DNA from: Candidatus Avimuribaculum pullicola
GTDB lineage: Bacteria > Bacteroidota > Bacteroidia > Bacteroidales > Muribaculaceae
Length of the DNA stretch: 64,000 nucleotides
NCBI GenBank assembly: GCA_018716295.1
Contig: DVKC01000006.1
Span: 62,001-126,000 of the forward strand
Reading direction: 5' to 3'
The notes under the pieces were generated by a model. It was not told the DNA's origin and made no database searches. It worked only from the letters and a program-made list of their open reading frames with translations. Every line of letters starts with the position of its first letter. Position 1 is the first letter of the stretch. The position numbers and the translations under genes were made by a program. Shown here in pieces: positions 26,827-35,112 of the stretch.

Positions 26827-27759
26827 TCATATCTGTGGAGGTGATGTGAGGTCGATAGTCAGGCATTCCTCGGCTGCAATTGTGGACGGGAATATGCGGC
26901 GAGCCTCATCGACAAGAGGCTTGGTGCTGTTATAACGTTTGGAGAAATGTCCGAGTATCAAATGCTTTACCCCAGCCCTCTGTGCAACAAGAGCTGCATC
27001 GGCACTTGTACTATGTCCGCGGGCGCGGGCTTTTTGTGCCAGCGACGCATCGTATGTGGCTTCATGGTACAACCAGTCAACGCCAGCCACGGCCTCGACC
27101 ACCCGCTGCGACCGTACCGTATCCGAGCAATAGGCATAACTAAAACTCGGGTCGGCATCGGTGGTAAGCTCATTGTTAGGAACGACCGTACCGTCGGGCT
27201 TAACAAAGTCGGCACCTCTGCGCAAGTTATTCATCTCATAATGTGGAACACCATGGAATTGTGCCATATCGGCACGTATGTGCCTCATTTTTGGCTTCTC
27301 GGCAAAACGGAAACCCACTGTTGGTACACGGTGGTAAAGCGGAAACGCATCGACTGTGATAGCATCATCTTCATAAATAAGTCCGCCACTTGGCGAAATG
27401 ACATTGAAACGCACTTTGAACGGCAATTCGCGGCAAAAGAAATCAAGAATTTCGCCCAATATGCGCTGCCCATCTTCAAACGTATGTATAGTGATTTCAC
27501 CCGTTTTGCCAAGCAATGCCATGGTTGAAATCAACCCCGGGAGTCCAAAACAATGGTCGCCATGCAAGTGGCTGATGAAAATATTACTCAACCGTGCATA
27601 TTTGAGCGACATTTTACGCAATTGCAATTGCGCACCTTCGCCACAATCAATCATAAACAGATTGTCGCGTATGTTAAGTACCTGGCACGACGGAAAATGC
27701 CTCAGCGAAGCAGTTGCCGACCCGCAACCAAGTATGTTGAGTTCAAATTTTGTAGGCAT
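26827..27759 (-). CDS. rnz: Ribonuclease Z
   Basis: A 310-residue metallo-beta-lactamase-fold nuclease from MPTKFELNILGCGSATASLR; the upstream extension is not family-like. SHLHGDHCFGLPGL is the HxHxDH zinc motif. YHRVPTVGFRF, an Asp in CSDTVRSQ, YHEATYD and LGHFSKRY supply the other metal ligands. It removes the 3' trailer from tRNA precursors (tRNase Z) in the cytoplasm. It follows the Rpn-type gene by 25 nt on the same strand and may be read from that promoter. Confidence 0.95.
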   Translation of the reverse strand: MPTKFELNILGCGSATASLRHFPSCQVLNIRDNLFMIDCGEGAQLQLRKMSLKYARLSNIFISHLHGDHCFGLPGLISTMALLGKTGEITIHTFEDGQRILGEILDFFCRELPFKVRFNVISPSGGLIYEDDAITVDAFPLYHRVPTVGFRFAEKPKMRHIRADMAQFHGVPHYEMNNLRRGADFVKPDGTVVPNNELTTDADPSFSYAYCSDTVRSQRVVEAVAGVDWLYHEATYDASLAQKARARGHSTSADAALVAQRAGVKHLILGHFSKRYNSTKPLVDEARRIFPSTIAAEECLTIDLTSPPQI

Positions 27760-27784
27760 AATTTCCCAAATGTTTCCAACGACT

Positions 27785-28672
27785 TCAGAGCTTGGCAATT
27801 TTCTCAGCTGGCAAACCTGTAGCTTTCGCAATATCTTCCACTCCAAGCCCCAAAGCTTTCATGCTGGCAGCAATTTTCATACGCTCCTCTTCACGGCCTT
27901 GTTGCAACCCTTGCTGCAACCCTTGCTGCATACCTTCTCTGCGCCCTTGCTCTATACCATCTTGCCGGGCACTGCTGATGTTCATCTTGGCTGTACTAAC
28001 CATGTCCCAGAACTTTTCATAACCGAGAAGTTGTGCCTTGCTGAACGCACCCTCTTCAAGCTGCGTCACGGCCTTGTTAATATCGGGGTCGGCGAGCAAT
28101 TCTTCGGGAACCTGACGTGTATTTTCGTTAATTTCGGTGAGGTAGCGCAACCACAACACCTGCATACGCTTCTCACAGAAACTCTTGGGAGTAAACTTGG
28201 GCAACTCAATAAATATAAAACGCAACCCTTCGATAACCTCGCTCGTTTCGGCAACTTCCACTATGCGGTAGTCGTGGTAATATTCGTCGCTCTTGGAAAA
28301 TGTGTCGTTGACAAGGTTCAACGAATACACTGGTTGCAGCAAATTATAGTCAACCCCCTTGTCGAGCTGGCTGACGTAGGCTTTCGAAGCATTGAACAGC
28401 ACACGCTGCTTGTAGGCCGAAGTCCACATCATCTGCATCTCGACGATAAATTGACGACCGCGACGGTCATAGCACCTCACGTCCACGATGCTATCCTTGC
28501 GCAGTGGGTTATCGGGCACCAACTCGGGGTTGAGGTACTCCACACTCTCTATTTCCTCCTCGTGCTGCTCGAATGGAAGCATGGCGTTAAGGAAACTGGT
28601 GACAAGCTCGGGATGCTCGCCAAACACTTTCTTGAACGTCAAGTCAGCTTTGGGGTCAAGGTATCTTCTCAT
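27785..28672 (-). CDS. Rpn/PDDEXK family nuclease (transposase-like)
   Basis: A 295-residue protein from MRRYLDPKADLTFKKVFGEH, the standard start of the 'Rpn family recombination-promoting nuclease/putative transposase' group. The PD-(D/E)XK core is seen as DSIVDVRCYDRRGRQFIVEMQM (about 65-86), with Asp and Glu-x-Gln. The C-terminal third has a degenerate Gln/Gly repeat, GMQQGLQQGLQQGREEER, a feature often seen in these proteins and encoded by near-identical 12-nt units around 27895-27935. E. coli homologues promote RecA-independent recombination. These genes are very common in Bacteroidales and vary in copy number. No terminal inverted repeats were seen around it. Confidence 0.88.
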   Translation of the reverse strand: MRRYLDPKADLTFKKVFGEHPELVTSFLNAMLPFEQHEEEIESVEYLNPELVPDNPLRKDSIVDVRCYDRRGRQFIVEMQMMWTSAYKQRVLFNASKAYVSQLDKGVDYNLLQPVYSLNLVNDTFSKSDEYYHDYRIVEVAETSEVIEGLRFIFIELPKFTPKSFCEKRMQVLWLRYLTEINENTRQVPEELLADPDINKAVTQLEEGAFSKAQLLGYEKFWDMVSTAKMNISSARQDGIEQGRREGMQQGLQQGLQQGREEERMKIAASMKALGLGVEDIAKATGLPAEKIAKL

Positions 28673-28698
28673 AATAGTGTGCGTATTAACTTGCATTA

Positions 28699-28706
28699 CA
28701 AACATA
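28699..28706 (-). promoter_or_regulatory. Putative -7 element of the Rpn-type gene
   Basis: Minus-strand TATGTTTG fits TAnnTTTG, 26 nt before the start codon. Confidence 0.45.
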
Positions 28707-28801
28707 CACAAAAAAAACCACTTATCCCAACAACGCCCCCGCAAAACACACTTTTTGTGTGCATCACACGGGATTACGGCGCGTGAAATTGCCCCTAAGA
28801 G

Positions 28802-28833
28802 TTTGCTTTATTGTGATTTAATCAGTATTTTTG
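28802..28833 (+). promoter_or_regulatory. Promoter of the AAA ATPase gene
   Basis: TTTG at 28802-28805, 20 nt, then TATTTTTG at 28826-28833. The ATG is 85 nt further on. Confidence 0.7.
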
Positions 28834-28918
28834 CCCAAAATATACCGTGGTAAATTTTACGGCCGTGTATTTTTTCACGCCACGAATCGGAATACATAAA
28901 AGGAAATAGCAAAAGCGC

Positions 28919-30250
28919 ATGAAATTTTTCGACAGGAAATCGGAACTGGCACAATTGGAGCGGCAACGCAAGATAGCTTTCAATGACCATTCGCAAATGA
29001 CAGTGCTCACCGGCAGACGACGCATCGGGAAAACTATGCTGATAAGGAAAAGCTGTGAGGAGAGTACGATGGTGTACTTGTTTGTGAGCCGAAGCAACGA
29101 GGCCATGCTGTGCAGCGGCTTTGCCAAAGTAATAAATGAAACGCTGAAAAGCATATTTGTGCCTACACAAATCGATTCGTTTGCCGACCTGTTCGAGATG
29201 CTGATGCGAGCTGGCCGCACAGAAAAATTCAACCTCGTAATCGACGAATTCCAGGAGTTTTTCTACATCAATCCCACGGTATTCAGCAAGATACAAGATA
29301 TTTGGGATCGTTACAAAGACACCACACACGTATTTTTCGTGGCAAGCGGGTCGGTATATACACTGATGAACCGCATATTCCTCGATGCCAAGGAGCCTCT
29401 ATACGGCCGTTGCGACAGCATCATCAAGCTGAAACCTTTTGCCACCAACGTGCTGAAAGAAGTGCTGGCCGAGTACAAGCCGGGCTATACCAGCGAGGAT
29501 TTACTGGCACTATATGCCTTTACCGGCGGTGTGCCCAAGTATGTTGACTTATTGATGCAAAACGGGTGCACCGATGTGAACGCGATGATAGATTATATCG
29601 TGCAGCCTTATTCCACTTTCGTTGACGAGGGAAACGCCCTGCTGATACAGGAGTTCGGCCGCAAGTACGGCAACTATTTTGCCTTGCTGGCCGACATCGC
29701 CAGCGGAAGAAACACATTGGCCGAATTGGGGCAAAGCATGGGCGACACTAATATAGCAGGACACATCAAAAGGCTGGAGGAAGATTATGAACTAATCGCC
29801 AAGAAACGTCCCATCTTTGCCAAGGAAGCCACACAGACAGTACGTTTCGAGATTTCCGACCTTTTCCTTAAGTTTTGGTTCCGCTATTTTGTGAAATACA
29901 GGTCGATGGTGGAACTGGAAAATTACGGATTGCTCGCCGAACTTATTAAGGCCGACTATCCCACCTATTCAGGCTTAGTGCTGGAGAGCTACTTCAAGCA
30001 GAAAATGGCCGAAAGCGGAGAATACCGAAACATAGGCTCGTGGTGGCAAGCCAAGAAAGGAAAAGAAGCCTGCGAAATAGACATTGTGGGAATAAAGGCC
30101 GACAACAAAACCGCCGTTGTGGCCGAGGTGAAGAGGCTGCGCAAGAATTTCAAGCCCGACGAATTTGCAAAGAAAGTGGAATTGATAAGGAACAAGGTGC
30201 TGGCAAACTACGCCATCGAGGCCATTTGCCTCACAATGGAAGATATGTAG
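28919..30250 (+). CDS. AAA ATPase with C-terminal DUF234/PDDEXK-like domain
   Basis: 443 residues. The Walker A GRRRIGKT (about residues 32-39) follows MKFFDRKSELAQLE, the entry to the archaeal-type (STAND-like) ATPase domain; NLVIDEFQEFFYI is the Walker B region. A winged-helix part (about 255-310) includes NIAGHIKRLEEDYELIAKKRP. The C-terminus holds CEIDIVG...AVVAEVKRLR, matching the Asp and Glu-x-Lys of a PD-(D/E)XK nuclease fold (DUF234). Such genes are abundant in Bacteroidales and their cellular role is not established. It has its own promoter. Two further ATPases of this broad type lie at 44.0 and 51.0 kb. Confidence 0.87.
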   Translation: MKFFDRKSELAQLERQRKIAFNDHSQMTVLTGRRRIGKTMLIRKSCEESTMVYLFVSRSNEAMLCSGFAKVINETLKSIFVPTQIDSFADLFEMLMRAGRTEKFNLVIDEFQEFFYINPTVFSKIQDIWDRYKDTTHVFFVASGSVYTLMNRIFLDAKEPLYGRCDSIIKLKPFATNVLKEVLAEYKPGYTSEDLLALYAFTGGVPKYVDLLMQNGCTDVNAMIDYIVQPYSTFVDEGNALLIQEFGRKYGNYFALLADIASGRNTLAELGQSMGDTNIAGHIKRLEEDYELIAKKRPIFAKEATQTVRFEISDLFLKFWFRYFVKYRSMVELENYGLLAELIKADYPTYSGLVLESYFKQKMAESGEYRNIGSWWQAKKGKEACEIDIVGIKADNKTAVVAEVKRLRKNFKPDEFAKKVELIRNKVLANYAIEAICLTMEDM

Positions 30251-30318
30251 AGAAAACATACGGCGTTTTTCATTCGGCAAATCGCGGGGGTGCTTGCGTG
30301 GGATTGCGGAAAAATGAT

Positions 30319-30326
30319 TATTTTTG
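30319..30326 (+). promoter_or_regulatory. Putative -7 element of the acyltransferase/secG operon
   Basis: TATTTTTG fits TAnnTTTG, 37 nt before the ATG. A CTTG lies about 22 nt upstream as a weak -33. Confidence 0.55.
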
Positions 30327-30363
30327 CAAGTTGACATAGTATAATTACATTTCAAAAGACAAT

Positions 30364-31206
30364 ATGGAGGAAACACCGACACAGGTAAAACCGGCAGTAC
30401 TCGACTATGACGAAATATGCCGCATGGCACCTTTCTTCGACGGAAAGCGGAAATTGGTTGACTGGCTGTTCCATTTCCTGTCGATCGACAAGGTGAACGA
30501 CATCCACGCCCGCCATTGCGACACACCAGGAGTGGAATTTACCGAGCGGCTGTTGCGCGAGCTCGACATAAAGCTGCGCATCGACAACGAACAGATACTC
30601 GATCACCTACCGCAAGGCGCGTTCATAACGGTGTCGAACCATGCATACGGGGCCCTTGACGGGATTATCCTAATTAACATGATCGGCTCACGGCGACCGC
30701 AATTCAAGGTAATGGTGAACATGATACTCAACCATATCGGCGCAATGCGGCCCAATTTCATAGCCGTCGATGCACTCGCATCGACCGACCCAGCCAAGCA
30801 AGCCGTGTCGAAGCATGGCATACGCGAAGCCCTGATGCAGGTCAAGAGCGGACAGCCGCTCGGGTTCTTCCCAGCTGGTGCCGTGTCGAAACTCAACCGC
30901 CACCTGTGGCTCGAAGACCGCAAATGGCAGCCATCGGTGACGCGCATCATCAAGATGCTGAAAGTGCCAGTAATACCAATCTTCTTCCATGGAGGCAACA
31001 GCCCATGGTTCAACTTCTTGGGACTCGTGAGCTGGCAATTGCGCACACTGCGGCTGCCGGCCGAGGTGTTCAACAAGAAAGGGCGCACTTTCCACATCTC
31101 GATAGGCAACCCCATCATGCCAGATGTGATAGACAAATATGACGACATCGACCAGCTTGGCGATTTTTTGAAACAAGAAACTTACATGCTTAGGAGGTAC
31201 AAATGA
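30364..31206 (+). CDS. Lysophospholipid (PlsC-like) acyltransferase
   Basis: A 280-residue protein. SNHAYGALDG (about 90-99) is the Bacteroidetes version of the acyltransferase HX4-5D motif. FFPAGAVSKL (about 170-179) corresponds to the glycerophosphate-binding 'EG.R' block in this branch, and VIPIFFHGGNS follows. Enzymes of this type acylate lysolipid, glycerol-phosphate or ornithine-lipid acceptors at the inner membrane; the acceptor is not readable. It begins a five-gene run and overlaps the sigma-54 activator by 4 nt (ATGA). With LptE and SecG downstream it forms an envelope-biogenesis operon. Confidence 0.85.
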   Translation: MEETPTQVKPAVLDYDEICRMAPFFDGKRKLVDWLFHFLSIDKVNDIHARHCDTPGVEFTERLLRELDIKLRIDNEQILDHLPQGAFITVSNHAYGALDGIILINMIGSRRPQFKVMVNMILNHIGAMRPNFIAVDALASTDPAKQAVSKHGIREALMQVKSGQPLGFFPAGAVSKLNRHLWLEDRKWQPSVTRIIKMLKVPVIPIFFHGGNSPWFNFLGLVSWQLRTLRLPAEVFNKKGRTFHISIGNPIMPDVIDKYDDIDQLGDFLKQETYMLRRYK

Positions 31207-32483
31207 GCAATAACGACAGCACTACCAACATCCCGCCCGAAATACTGCGTGTGAAACAACGCTATTCGATCATTGGCAACGCACCATCGTTGGTGGGTGC
31301 AATACGTCGTGCCATGCAAGTGGCACCAATCGACTTGTCGGTGCTAATTATAGGCGAGAGCGGAAGCGGCAAAGAGTTTTTCCCAAACATAATCCACGAT
31401 TACAGCTCGCGCAAGCACAACAAGTATATCGCCGTAAACTGCGGCGCAATCCCCGAGGGGACTATCGACTCGGAATTGTTCGGGCATGAAAAAGGCGCAT
31501 TTACTGGTGCAATATCATCGCGCAAGGGATACTTCGAAGAGGCCGATGGCGGAACAATATTCCTTGACGAAGTTGCCGAATTGCCACTCACAACCCAAGC
31601 ACGCCTGTTGCGTGTGCTTGAGTCGGGCGAATATATCAAAGTCGGCTCATCAGAAGTGCAGAAAACCAATATCCGCGTTGTCGCCGCTACAAACAAAGAC
31701 ATGCTGAAGGCTGTGAGCGAGGGCAAATTCCGCGAAGACCTGTATTACCGCCTGTCAACAGTGCAAATCAACATACCGCCGCTGCGCGAACGCGGCAAGG
31801 ATGTGTTGATGCTTGTGAGAAAGTTCTCCAACGACTTTGCCGAAAAATATGGCACACCAGCCGTGCAGTTTGACGACTCGGCACGTGAAGCCATACTCAA
31901 CTACCGCTGGCCCGGCAACGTGCGCCAACTGAAAAACGTAATTGAACAAGTGTCGCTATTCGAGGCCGGAAACACTGTCGATGCCGAACGCATAAAGAAG
32001 TACTTGCCTCCCCAATACAGCACCGACTACAAGCCCACAGTGGCATCGGCCCCAACTTTCAATTACACTCAGGAACGTGAAATGCTGTTCAAGCTCATTT
32101 TCAAGATGCAACATGAAATCGAGAAGCTTAACAACCGCATCGACTCATTGTCAAAAGGCGGGACAACAGGGCACTCACATTCGCTCATAAAATACAGCGG
32201 GACTGGAAGCTACAAGCCCACAACGTCAATAAAAGATGTAGTTGACATTGAGGACGGATTTGCCGACGAAGAAACGCCATTCACCGAAACACCAAACTTT
32301 GCCGATAATGACAACCGAGGCGGCGAAATCGACGGCGAGGCAATGACCCTTGAAGACACCGAGCGGGAAACCATCAAGAAATCGCTCGAACGCAATTGCG
32401 GCCGACGCAAGAAGACTGCCGAGGAACTGCACATCTCTGAACGAACGCTGTACCGTAAAATCAAGGAATACGGGCTTGAATAA
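31203..32483 (+). CDS. Sigma-54-dependent transcriptional activator without receiver domain
   Basis: 426 residues. The AAA+ domain takes up about 20-250: GESGSGKEFF (Walker A), HEKGAFTGAISSRKGYFEEA with the GAFTGA loop that contacts sigma-54, GGTIFLDEVAELP (Walker B) and a conserved arginine in REDLYYRLS. A linker with coiled stretch and acidic region follows (about 285-385), then a Fis-type HTH at the end, KKTAEELHISERTLYRKIKE. There is no response-regulator receiver or other sensory domain at the N-terminus, so activity must be set by expression or a partner. It overlaps the acyltransferase by 4 nt and precedes lptE by 28 nt. Confidence 0.93.
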   Translation: MSNNDSTTNIPPEILRVKQRYSIIGNAPSLVGAIRRAMQVAPIDLSVLIIGESGSGKEFFPNIIHDYSSRKHNKYIAVNCGAIPEGTIDSELFGHEKGAFTGAISSRKGYFEEADGGTIFLDEVAELPLTTQARLLRVLESGEYIKVGSSEVQKTNIRVVAATNKDMLKAVSEGKFREDLYYRLSTVQINIPPLRERGKDVLMLVRKFSNDFAEKYGTPAVQFDDSAREAILNYRWPGNVRQLKNVIEQVSLFEAGNTVDAERIKKYLPPQYSTDYKPTVASAPTFNYTQEREMLFKLIFKMQHEIEKLNNRIDSLSKGGTTGHSHSLIKYSGTGSYKPTTSIKDVVDIEDGFADEETPFTETPNFADNDNRGGEIDGEAMTLEDTERETIKKSLERNCGRRKKTAEELHISERTLYRKIKEYGLE

Positions 32484-32511
32484 AGTCCCTCTTTTAAACA
32501 CACGCATAACG

Positions 32512-33021
32512 ATGATAAAACGCATATTTCTGATATTGGTTCTTGCCGTGGTATCGCAAGCCTGCTCCATATCCTACACTTTCAATGGAGCGATACTCGA
32601 CTATAGCATATACAAGACCATATCGGTATCAAACTTCCCCATACGCGCAGCCTTGGTGTATGCGCCATTGCAACAGATGTTTGAGAACACCTTGCAAGAC
32701 TTGATTACAAGGCAGACGCGGTTGTCGATTGTCGATTCAAGCAACACCGACTTGCGCATCGAAGGGGAAATCACGGGCTATGCCCTGTCGCCACAGGCTG
32801 TAACAGAAGATGCATACGCCTCGCAGACAAGGTTGACAATCACCGTGCGGGTGAGGTATATCAACAACAAAAATCCCGACATGGATCTCGACCAGACATT
32901 CTCGGCATACCGCGACTTTTCAAGCGACCAACTGCTGATAGACGTACAAGATTCATTGTGCCAAGAGATATGTGACGAGTTGTGCGACCTTATTTTCAAC
33001 GCCACATTTGGCAACTGGTAG
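32512..33021 (+). CDS. lptE: LPS-assembly lipoprotein LptE family
   Basis: 169 residues from MIKRIFLILVLAVVSQACSI, a lipoprotein signal with Cys at position 18 as the lipid-modified residue; the -3 position is Ser, a loose lipobox. SISYTFNGAILDYSIYKTISVSNFP is typical of Bacteroidetes LptE proteins, followed by VYAPLQQMFENTLQDLI and LRIEGEITGYALSP. LptE plugs the LptD barrel in the outer membrane during lipopolysaccharide export. Its place between the sigma-54 gene and the TPR-secG pair is a conserved Bacteroidales arrangement. The start was chosen because the earlier in-frame ATG lies inside the preceding gene. Confidence 0.88.
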   Translation: MIKRIFLILVLAVVSQACSISYTFNGAILDYSIYKTISVSNFPIRAALVYAPLQQMFENTLQDLITRQTRLSIVDSSNTDLRIEGEITGYALSPQAVTEDAYASQTRLTITVRVRYINNKNPDMDLDQTFSAYRDFSSDQLLIDVQDSLCQEICDELCDLIFNATFGNW

Positions 33022-33043
33022 GAAACAACATATTGGGAAGGAT

Positions 33044-33784
33044 ATGCTTTCGATAGACGACATACGCGATTTGGTCGAAAACGGTGCTGCCGGCCATGCG
33101 GTAAGCCGAGAGAAGCTTGATGCCGCTCGCCAACAGTTCCCTTACTTCGTGGTGCCCTCAATTCTATACATGCAACGCAACTGCGACAGCATCACCGATG
33201 AAGAAAAAAAGGAGATACTGCCCGCACTTGCCCTCGCTTTCCCCGACCGCACAGTGCTTTACAGCCTCGTGGGCAACGATGCCGACCGATTCGCACAATT
33301 CTACCCGCAGCAAGAAGCCAAGCCGACACCCGACACCGACACCACTATCGACACGTTCCTTGACCGCTATGGGCACAGCGACGACAAAGAAATGGAACTG
33401 CTCGACCGCCTCATATTCAATCCCGTGCCCGATTATTCCCAAGTACTCGCCGAGGAGCAACAGCCAACCGATGATAGCACCGAGGAGGATCCGCTGGCAC
33501 GTGCCGCATCGGCATTCGACAACATAGTGGCACGTACCAAACCCGTGCCGCCACAACCTGCCGAACAACAAACTGAGCCTGTAAAAGAGCCAGAACCAGC
33601 AGCCGACGACTCGATGCTTAGCGAAAGTTTGGCCAAAATTTTCATCAAACAAGGCAAATACGCCAAGGCTCTGGAAATTATTAAAAACATAAGTTTGAAA
33701 TTTCCAGAAAAAAGTATTTACTTTGCAGACCAAATACGTTTCTTACAGAAACTTATACTTAACGAGGAAATAAACAACAGATAA
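33044..33784 (+). CDS. TPR-related hypothetical protein of the lptE-secG operon
   Basis: A 246-residue protein started at MLSIDDIRDLVENGAAGHAV. The N-terminal ~90 residues are helical (REKLDAARQQFPYFVVPSILYM), followed by a low-complexity Pro/Glu/Gln-rich linker (about 150-195). The final ~50 residues hold a single TPR-like hairpin (SLAKIFIKQGKYAKALEIIKNISLKFPEKS). No signal peptide is seen, so it is probably cytoplasmic. Proteins of this form sit before secG in many Bacteroidales but have no defined role. The gene ends 4 nt before secG. Confidence 0.75.
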   Translation: MLSIDDIRDLVENGAAGHAVSREKLDAARQQFPYFVVPSILYMQRNCDSITDEEKKEILPALALAFPDRTVLYSLVGNDADRFAQFYPQQEAKPTPDTDTTIDTFLDRYGHSDDKEMELLDRLIFNPVPDYSQVLAEEQQPTDDSTEEDPLARAASAFDNIVARTKPVPPQPAEQQTEPVKEPEPAADDSMLSESLAKIFIKQGKYAKALEIIKNISLKFPEKSIYFADQIRFLQKLILNEEINNR

Positions 33785-33788
33785 TATT

Positions 33789-34139
33789 ATGTACTATTTT
33801 TTGACAATTCTTATTGTAATTGCTGCCCTGCTGTTGATTGGCGTTGTCTTGATACAGAAATCAAAAGGCGGGGGGCTGGCTTCGAGCTTCTCAAGCTCCA
33901 ACCAAATTATGGGTGTGCGCAAGACCACCGACTTTGTGGAGAAAGCCACATGGACTCTTGCTGTCGTGATTTGCGTGCTTAGCATCATTTCGTCGTTTGT
34001 GGCTCCGCAAGACTGGGTTAAAGGCAAGCAATCGCGCGTAATCGAGCAGCAAGAAACCACCCAGCAGCAAGCCACACCGTTTGCTACTCCCGAAGCTGCC
34101 CAAACGCAGACGCCAGCTCCGGCCGACAGCGCAAAGTGA
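33789..34139 (+). CDS. secG: Preprotein translocase subunit SecG
   Basis: 116 residues with two membrane segments (about 3-23 and 55-75). The signature loop is VLIQKSKGGGLASSFSSSNQIMGVRKTTDFVEK. The C-terminal Gln/Ala/Pro-rich tail is longer than in E. coli but usual in this phylum. SecG supports SecYE channel activity in the inner membrane. It is the last gene of the operon, with a terminator 29 nt on. Confidence 0.95.
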   Translation: MYYFLTILIVIAALLLIGVVLIQKSKGGGLASSFSSSNQIMGVRKTTDFVEKATWTLAVVICVLSIISSFVAPQDWVKGKQSRVIEQQETTQQQATPFATPEAAQTQTPAPADSAK

Positions 34140-34167
34140 TAGTCACTTATTTCTTTTGAAAAGATAC

Positions 34168-34199
34168 AAAAAGCTGTACCGCAGGGTGCAGCTTTTTTG
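34168..34199 (+). terminator. Rho-independent terminator of the secG operon
   Basis: Stem AAAAAGCTGtACC paired with GGTgCAGCTTTTTT around a 4-nt loop, with a run of six Ts. It ends just before the first nested palindromic element. Confidence 0.88.
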
Positions 34200-34203
34200 T
34201 TTT

Positions 34204-34408
34204 ATGTAGGAGGTGTATCAAAATAGCGATGTCTGAAACAATCAGCAATTATAGACAGGCATTTATGTAGAGCCGTCATATCATGGTGGCTCGTTACTGC
34301 CACATTTACAGCATATTACGGTTGCATTTGAGCTGTCATCGAGCCGCCATGATATGACGGCTCTACAACAATGTAAATGTATTTGCAATTTTGATACACC
34401 CTCTACAT
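34204..34408. repeat. Nested palindromic element A (MITE-like)
   Basis: A 205-nt non-coding element. Outer arms at 34204-34224 and 34388-34408 match at 19 of 21 positions as inverted repeats built on the core GGTGTATCAAAAT. Inside lies a second inverted pair at 34267-34293 and 34340-34366 (26 of 27), starting GTAGAGCCGTCATATCATGG. It encodes nothing. The outer arms recur in element B downstream of the cupin gene, while the inner module differs. The size and structure fit a MITE-like or REP-like mobile element. No target-site duplication was recognised. Confidence 0.75.
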
Positions 34409-34538
34409 GAATAAGGGGATTCGAGGGGGGGATTAACATTATTTAACGGATGCCTAATTTGCTGGAAATCAACATTGGTGAAATGGAGGTAACCAAGTGG
34501 CAATGTCGTAACTTGTAGGTAGTTACATGCTTGTTGGC

Positions 34539-34546
34539 TATCTTTG
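34539..34546 (+). promoter_or_regulatory. Putative -7 element of the cupin gene
   Basis: TATCTTTG fits TAnnTTTG, 32 nt before the ATG. A CTTG about 23 nt upstream could serve as -33. Confidence 0.55.
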
Positions 34547-34578
34547 CAGCGTTGAAAACCAATTAAAAATATACAGAT

Positions 34579-35028
34579 ATGAAGCAAATTGAGCAAATAG
34601 CCTCGGCTGAAAATTTCAATGCAATAAGCGTAGGCAAATTGAATGAACTTGGTGACTATGTTTTGGAACTCGGGCCAGATGTGAAAATTCCCGGAAAAGT
34701 GTTTGGTGGTGCGGCTCTCAACGCCACAGGTGCTGAATTTTCGTTCCAAATGTTCCAGCCTGGAACCGAAACGGGCTTCTTGCACACGCATAAGCAGCAC
34801 GAGGAACTGTATTTCTTCTTGAGCGGCAACGGTGAGTTTCAAGTTGACGGTAATGTGTTTCCTGTGAGTGAGGGCAGTGTGGTGCGTGTTTCGCCCAACG
34901 GTCGCCGCTCGGTTCGCAACAACGGCACTACCCCATTGGTGATGCTGTGTGTGCAATATCGTGGTGCAACATTCACTGCCGACGATGCCGCCGATGGCAA
35001 CATCCTCGCCGAGCCTGTGAAATGGTAA
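34579..35028 (+). CDS. Cupin domain protein
   Basis: A 149-residue single-domain cupin. The first cupin motif is LHTHKQHEELYFFLSGNGEFQV (about 73-94), with two His and a Glu as metal ligands. The second motif, SVVRVSPNGRRSVRNNG (about 105-121), lacks the usual His, so metal binding may use only the first-motif ligands. Family members range from sugar isomerases to dioxygenases and small-molecule binders, and no activity can be named. The gene stands alone with its own promoter and terminator, framed by palindromic elements A and B, which suggests it may have moved as a unit (inference). Confidence 0.85.
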   Translation: MKQIEQIASAENFNAISVGKLNELGDYVLELGPDVKIPGKVFGGAALNATGAEFSFQMFQPGTETGFLHTHKQHEELYFFLSGNGEFQVDGNVFPVSEGSVVRVSPNGRRSVRNNGTTPLVMLCVQYRGATFTADDAADGNILAEPVKW

Positions 35029-35069
35029 TCAGGGTTAAATGAGGTGTCCTGATTCCGTAATATAGTATC

Positions 35070-35101
35070 GAGGCTGCGCCATTGGTGCAGCCTCAATGTT
35101 T
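35070..35101 (+). terminator. Terminator of the cupin gene
   Basis: Stem GAGGCTGC and its complement around a 9-nt loop that pairs further, followed by AATGTTT. The T run is weak. Confidence 0.65.
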
Positions 35102-35112
35102 AAATGCGTTTT

